Part shown: positions 35,509-39,195 of the stretch, piece after piece
Layout: each line of letters starts with the position of its first letter
Numbering within the stretch: position 1 is the stretch's first letter
Source: Negativicutes bacterium
GTDB lineage: Bacteria > Bacillota_C > Negativicutes > Sporomusales_B > JARLHX01
Assembly: GCA_031292035.1 (NCBI GenBank)
Contig: JARLHX010000183.1
Coordinates: 1 to 39,195, forward strand
Reading direction: 5' to 3'
DNA length: 39,195 bases
Program-made: the position numbers and the translations under genes
The notes under the pieces: model-generated
What the model was told of the DNA's origin: nothing
The model's database searches: none
What the model saw: the letters and a program-made list of their open reading frames with translations, nothing else

Positions 35509-35868
35509 TTGGCGGAGAAAAACAACGACTACTTGAGTTACATGCGGCTGGTTCTCGGACTATACATCCTCAAAATATTACAACAAGAGCCTGCCCATGG
35601 AAATAAATTGGCGGAAGAAATTAAGCGGCGTACGCAAACTGCCTATACGCCGAATACCAATGCCTTGTATCCGTTGCTGCGGGTCATGGAAGAGAAGGGG
35701 TATATTGTCGGGGAATGGGATAGTCCCATAACGCGCAGCAAACGGATTTATACCATTACTGAAGACGGCATTGCCCGTATCCCGGCATTGGAAGTCATGC
35801 TGGAAGAACGGTTAAAGCATGTGGAATGGAAGGTAGCAACTTTACGAATGGATTTACTCAGACAATAA
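35509..35868 (+). CDS. PadR-family transcriptional regulator
   Basis: This protein of about 119 aa has a PadR winged helix (YILKILQQEPAHGNKLAEEI, then TNALYPLLRVMEEKGYI and a beta wing ITRSKRIYTITEDG) and a short C-terminal helix for dimerisation. Start TTG at 35509 follows GAGGGG by seven bases; an upstream in-frame start at 35458 would cover the promoter and is rejected. It is encoded ahead of an HlyD/EmrB pump, the common arrangement for a ligand-released repressor of a drug efflux operon. Confidence 0.9.
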   Translation: MAEKNNDYLSYMRLVLGLYILKILQQEPAHGNKLAEEIKRRTQTAYTPNTNALYPLLRVMEEKGYIVGEWDSPITRSKRIYTITEDGIARIPALEVMLEERLKHVEWKVATLRMDLLRQ

Positions 35869-35988
35869 CGTTGTTGATAAAGGGAGATCGGTTCCGAGCC
35901 AATGGGTCACTGTTTTGTAGCAAGGTATCTGATATTTATTTAACTACGCAAGAGAAAAATATACGCAGAAAAAGGCGAGGGGAAATTT

Positions 35989-37008
35989 GTGAATAAAGTG
36001 ACGTCAAGACTTAGTAACCGCCACATGGCCATGATTATCGGGGTGCTGGTGGCGATTTTGATTGCCGGTGGATTATGGTGGTGGATTCGTGCCAGCCGGA
36101 TTGTAGCCACAGACGACGCCAGAGTAAAAGGAACGATCGTTGCGGTGAGCGCGAAAGTCAATGGCAGGATCGATAAAGTATTGGTCCGCGAGGGAGATAA
36201 TGTTAAGGCCGGTCAGGCCATAGCGAACCTTGAACAGCAGGAATTTGAGGCGCAGGTGGATCAGGCCAAGGCCAATTTGGCGATGGCCCAGGCAAAGCTG
36301 GCCGCGACGGTAGCGGGCAACAGGCCGCAAGAGATTGCGCAGGCCAATGCCACAGTCTTGCAAGCAAAAGCTAATCTGGAAAATAGCCGGCGAAATAGCG
36401 AACGAGATGAAACCCTTTATCGGCAAGGAGCCATATCTGTTCAACAAAGGGATGCCAGCAAAACGGCCTATGATGTTGCTCATGCCCAATATATCTCGTC
36501 CACCGAGCAATATAGCCTCAGTGTTGAAGGCTCGCGGCAAGAAGATATCATGCTGGCGCAAGCTCAGGTACAGCAAGCCCGGGCGGCGCTGAGAAATGCC
36601 GAAATCCAATTAGCCGATACAACGATCAAAGCTCCTGTCGCCGGGGTTGTAGCCCTTAAATCAGTGGAAGACGGCGAAATCGTTTCTTTTGGCCAGCAGT
36701 TATTTAGCATCAGTAATCTTTCCGATGTGTGGATTGGCGCCAATATCGAGGAAACCTACATTGGACGGATCAAAGTCGGCCAACAAGTGGGGTTTACTAT
36801 TGATGCTTATCCAGATAAAAAATTTAGCGGTCAGGTTATTGAAGTCGGTCCTGCGTCGGGGTCGCAGTTTGCGCTTTTGCCGACAGAAAATACGTCTGCC
36901 AATTTCACGAAGGTAACCCAGCGGTTGCCGATAAAAATAAAAGCCGAAGAATCCGACTGTGTTCTGAAACCAGGCATGTCAGCGATCATTAATATTGTTA
37001 CAAGATAA
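35989..37008 (+). CDS. HlyD/EmrA-family efflux adaptor protein
   Basis: This 339-aa membrane-fusion protein has an N-terminal membrane anchor (about residues 12-32), a barrel-sandwich hybrid (TDDARVKGTIVAVSAKVNGR to KAGQAIANLE), a long coiled coil (about residues 80-195) and a C-terminal beta barrel with IKAPVAGVVALKSVEDGEIV. The start is GTG with GAGGGG upstream. It is paired with the DHA2 transporter just downstream, like EmrA with EmrB; such adaptors span the periplasm of diderm cells. Confidence 0.93.
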   Translation: MNKVTSRLSNRHMAMIIGVLVAILIAGGLWWWIRASRIVATDDARVKGTIVAVSAKVNGRIDKVLVREGDNVKAGQAIANLEQQEFEAQVDQAKANLAMAQAKLAATVAGNRPQEIAQANATVLQAKANLENSRRNSERDETLYRQGAISVQQRDASKTAYDVAHAQYISSTEQYSLSVEGSRQEDIMLAQAQVQQARAALRNAEIQLADTTIKAPVAGVVALKSVEDGEIVSFGQQLFSISNLSDVWIGANIEETYIGRIKVGQQVGFTIDAYPDKKFSGQVIEVGPASGSQFALLPTENTSANFTKVTQRLPIKIKAEESDCVLKPGMSAIINIVTR

Positions 37009-37056
37009 AGAGCTACTTATTTTCACTGCTTTACTATTGCACTGAAAGGTCTTAAT

Positions 37057-38640
37057 ATGCTGAAAAAATATGCTATTTTATGCGCTGTTTGTCTGGGAAC
37101 GGTTTTGAGCGCCTATGTCAGCAGCTGCGTCAATATTGCCCTTCCGAATATAATGGCGGCATTAAATTTCAATATGGATTCCATTGTCTGGGTATCATTA
37201 GGCTACTTGTTGCCCTACGGATCCACCCTCCCTTTGACCGGCAAACTGGGGGATCAGTTTGGAGCCAAAAAAGTTTATATCGTTGGGTTAGTTATATTTA
37301 CTGTCACGTCGATGTTATGCGGGATAGCTACTAATTCGGCGGCGATGGTCATCTTTCGAATTGTTCAGGGAGTGGGAGCCGGGATGTTGTTGCCGAATGC
37401 GATGACCATCGTTGCGGAAACCTTTGACGCCCACGAACGGGGACAGGCTCTTGGCGTATGGAGCGCGATGGCGGCTGCAGGCAGTGCGATGGGGCCAACT
37501 GTCGGTGGCTATTTAATTGAAAATTTTGATTGGCGGTCAATCTTCTTTTCCGTTGGCCCCATCTGCGTATTGAGTATTATCCTTGCGTTGGCTGTTCTAC
37601 CGAAATCCCAGCGAAATTCGTCTGTCACAATTGATTTTTTAGGCGCAGCCTGTTTGATTACCAGCATCAGTTCGCTGCTGGTTGCCCTGAACCAAGGACA
37701 AAAGGAGGGCTGGGATTCTCTTTACATTTTAGTGCTCTTCTATCTGGCTTTTGCCGCGTTTGTATTATTTTTGGCACTAGAAGCCAAGGTCCAGAATCCG
37801 ATGATTGATATGCGGTTATTCGGCAATGCCACCTTTACTGTGGCCAATATTGTCGGGTTTTTATCATTCGTCGCTTTTTACGGCGGGAATTTCCTGCTGC
37901 CGTTTTTCCTAAAATCAGTTTTAGGATATAGTTCGACGACAGCAGGCCTGATGTTACTTCCCCTGACTGCAACCATGGTCGTTTTCTCCCCCCTCGGTGG
38001 ACGGCTGGCCGACCGTTTCGGTTCGCGGTTGCCGGCGTTTTCCGGAATCATGATGATTGCCGGAGCGTTATATTCCCTTGATACCATCAGTGCTGACTAT
38101 TCGAGCGGCGATTTCTTTATCCGCCTTTCTTTGTTCGGTATGGGACTGGGTCTTACCATGTCGCCGCTGACCAATTGCGCCGTAGCGTCCCTTCCGAAAG
38201 ATAAAATCGGCGTTGGTTCGGGAATTTTTAATCTGTCGAAAATTATTGGCGGTAGCATGGGGGTAGTTTTAGCTGAGACTCTACTGACTCGTCGGGAAAT
38301 CTATCATACTGCGGTATTAAAGGAATATATAAATCCTGCGACTCATTCTTCCCAGGAAATATTCCGATTGCTGCAGGTGTTGTGGGGAAACCAGGGGATG
38401 GATAGCTCGATGATATCAGCGGCTGCCCATGGATGGTTAACCGGGCAGGGTCTATTGCCGCAGCAGTATGTGATGTTCAAAGCGCTCTTGAGTGCGATGG
38501 TTTCACGACAGGCGTCCATATTGTCCTTTCAGGATGTATTCTTCACAGTTTCCCTTGTGTGTTTTGTCGGTGGCTTATTGGCGCTGTTAATTCGGCGAAA
38601 ATCCATTAGTGCAGATCCGGTATCATCAGAGACTCGGTAA
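37057..38640 (+). CDS. EmrB/QacA-type MFS drug efflux transporter (DHA2)
   Basis: This 527-aa permease has about 14 membrane segments. The DHA2 motifs are visible: the conserved start ALPNIMAAL, motif A-like GKLGDQFGAKKVY, and motif C region LGVWSAMAAAGSAMGPTVGGYLIENFDWRSIFF. It should export drugs or other amphiphiles with the HlyD-type adaptor encoded 48 bp upstream. Substrates cannot be predicted. Confidence 0.93.
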   Translation: MLKKYAILCAVCLGTVLSAYVSSCVNIALPNIMAALNFNMDSIVWVSLGYLLPYGSTLPLTGKLGDQFGAKKVYIVGLVIFTVTSMLCGIATNSAAMVIFRIVQGVGAGMLLPNAMTIVAETFDAHERGQALGVWSAMAAAGSAMGPTVGGYLIENFDWRSIFFSVGPICVLSIILALAVLPKSQRNSSVTIDFLGAACLITSISSLLVALNQGQKEGWDSLYILVLFYLAFAAFVLFLALEAKVQNPMIDMRLFGNATFTVANIVGFLSFVAFYGGNFLLPFFLKSVLGYSSTTAGLMLLPLTATMVVFSPLGGRLADRFGSRLPAFSGIMMIAGALYSLDTISADYSSGDFFIRLSLFGMGLGLTMSPLTNCAVASLPKDKIGVGSGIFNLSKIIGGSMGVVLAETLLTRREIYHTAVLKEYINPATHSSQEIFRLLQVLWGNQGMDSSMISAAAHGWLTGQGLLPQQYVMFKALLSAMVSRQASILSFQDVFFTVSLVCFVGGLLALLIRRKSISADPVSSETR

Positions 38641-38676
38641 GGCAGCTTGCGGGATGGTAGTGGAAGATAATGCATC

Positions 38677-38705
38677 TTGACATTTAAGGCGGCGCTTGAT
38701 AAAAT
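38677..38705 (+). promoter_or_regulatory. Promoter of the tRNA pair
   Basis: TTGACA (38677-38682), a 17-bp spacer and TAAAAT (38700-38705) lie upstream of tRNA-Leu. Confidence 0.75.
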
Positions 38706-38760
38706 AACGTCCTGTCCCCAATGCAGCATTGTTTGAGGATGGAGCGGTAGATAGACAATT

Positions 38761-38846
38761 GCGGTCGTGGCGGAACGGCAGACGCGCTAGCCTCAGGAGC
38801 TAGTGGGGGCAACCTCGTGGTGGTTCAAATCCACTCGACCGCACCA
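38761..38846 (+). tRNA. tRNA-Leu (CAG)
   Basis: An 86-nt tRNA with acceptor strands GCGGTCG and CGACCGC, encoded CCA end (38844-38846), an anticodon arm CTAGC-CTCAGGA-GCTAG giving anticodon CAG, a long variable arm typical of tRNA-Leu and the TTCAAAT T loop. Confidence 0.96.
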
Positions 38847-38848
38847 GC

Positions 38849-38923
38849 GCGGAAGTAGCTCAGTGGTAGAGCATCGCCTTGCCAAGGCGAGGGTCGCGAG
38901 TTCGAATCTCGTCTTCCGCTCCA
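38849..38923 (+). tRNA. tRNA-Gly (GCC)
   Basis: A 75-nt tRNA with acceptor strands GCGGAAG and CTTCCGC, encoded CCA, an anticodon arm TCGCC-TTGCCAA-GGCGA giving GCC and the T loop TTCGAAT. It follows tRNA-Leu by two bases and is surely cotranscribed with it. Confidence 0.97.
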
Positions 38924-38963
38924 AATTAACTGCCGCAGCAGCGAGTTACCAAAAATTGATGGG

Positions 38964-38992
38964 TTGACGGGGCCGCGAAGACATGGTATTCT
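38964..38992 (+). promoter_or_regulatory. Promoter upstream of the second 5S gene
   Basis: TTGACG (38964-38969), a 17-bp spacer and TATTCT (38987-38992) lie about 92 bp before the divergent 5S gene. A GGTCAA-G-TTGACC palindrome sits at 39001-39013, at the start of the transcript. Confidence 0.6.
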
Positions 38993-39083
38993 ATAGCTCC
39001 GGTCAAGTTGACCACATGATGAATGGCGAAGATGAAATGTGCAATAACGTGAGTCTTCGTATTTAAACAACCAACTACATATT

Positions 39084-39195
39084 CGGTTTCGATAGCTAAG
39101 AGGCTCCACCTGTTCCCATACCGAACACAGAAGTTAAGCTCTTACACGCTGAAGGTACTTGGCTGGAAACGGCCTGGGAGAATAAGTAGATGCCG
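39084..39195 (+). rRNA. rrf: 5S ribosomal RNA (copy 2, divergent)
   Basis: The conserved 5S core CTCCACCTGTTCCCATACCG is intact, but many other bases differ from copy 1. Helix II changes from ACGGG/CCCGT to AAGAG/CTCTT with paired substitutions, and the terminal helix is CGGTTTC (39084-39090) with GATGCCG (39189-39195), with one T-T mismatch. Paired changes argue for a functional gene rather than a decayed copy. It is not preceded by a 23S gene but by tRNAs and its own promoter. A base or two may extend past the window. Confidence 0.85.

Noticed and set aside
38825..39109. 94-codon open frame on the - strand across tRNA-Gly
   Set aside because: It is a reverse translation of the tRNA region (GRRDSNSRPSPWQG), a well-known spurious annotation.
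1..39195. CRISPR arrays, transposases, phage genes or integration sites
   Set aside because: No regularly spaced repeats, transposase or integrase motifs, or flanking direct repeats were seen; gene order looks like stable chromosome.

Overview
The window looks like the chromosome of an anaerobic Bacillota, most likely a Negativicute of the Sporomusaceae type. This is inferred from T-box leaders, a ykkC-class riboswitch, strong Shine-Dalgarno sites, frequent GTG/TTG starts, an HlyD/EmrB-type pump that would suit a diderm cell, and the gene repertoire. No 16S or taxonomic marker gene is present, so the family is not proven. Transcription is mostly on the + strand.

Layout: (1) 1-535, the 3' end of a 23S rRNA gene, a spacer with a duplicated hairpin, a 5S rRNA gene and its terminator. 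(2) 613-7576, a CPA1-type cation/proton antiporter, a convergent two-component system, a YbhJ-like aconitase-superfamily hydratase with its own promoter, and an AraC regulator. (3) 7829-10741, an iron alcohol dehydrogenase and an ACS-type MFS transporter, probably controlled by the AraC protein. (4) 10797-21337, a branched-chain amino acid cluster: Leu T-box, leuA-leuC-leuD-leuB-ilvB1, a 38-aa ORF, a promoter plus ykkC-class (probably ppGpp) riboswitch, ilvN-ilvC, a 30-aa ORF, an Ile T-box and ilvB2. (5) 21425-25412, two tandem DUF445 membrane proteins and a convergent PIN-PhoH protein. (6) 25856-30894, a mandelate racemase-type enolase-superfamily enzyme, a 37-aa hydrophobic ORF, a P5C-reductase-like protein, PLP synthase pdxS-pdxT and a eukaryotic-type hexokinase. 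(7) 30891-35312, a small membrane protein, a DUF421 protein and a kinase/glycosyltransferase/nucleotidyltransferase cassette. (8) 35439-38640, a PadR regulator with an EmrA/EmrB-like efflux pair. (9) 38677-39195, tRNA-Leu(CAG), tRNA-Gly(GCC) and a second, strongly divergent 5S gene at the window edge.

The most interesting part is region 4. Three different RNA switches (Leu T-box, ykkC/ppGpp, Ile T-box) lie in series along about 9 kb. Two acetohydroxyacid synthase large subunits differ at the tryptophan known to set 2-ketobutyrate preference: Leu471 in the copy under the Leu T-box, Trp472 in the copy under the Ile T-box. Two tiny paralogous ORFs, which I do not recognise, share the core RVGGI...LGGVDPQAD.NL.R. 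Ten of their 18 shared residues use different synonymous codons, so they look like conserved microproteins. Each sits directly upstream of one of the RNA switches. No ilvD, ilvE or ilvA is in the window.
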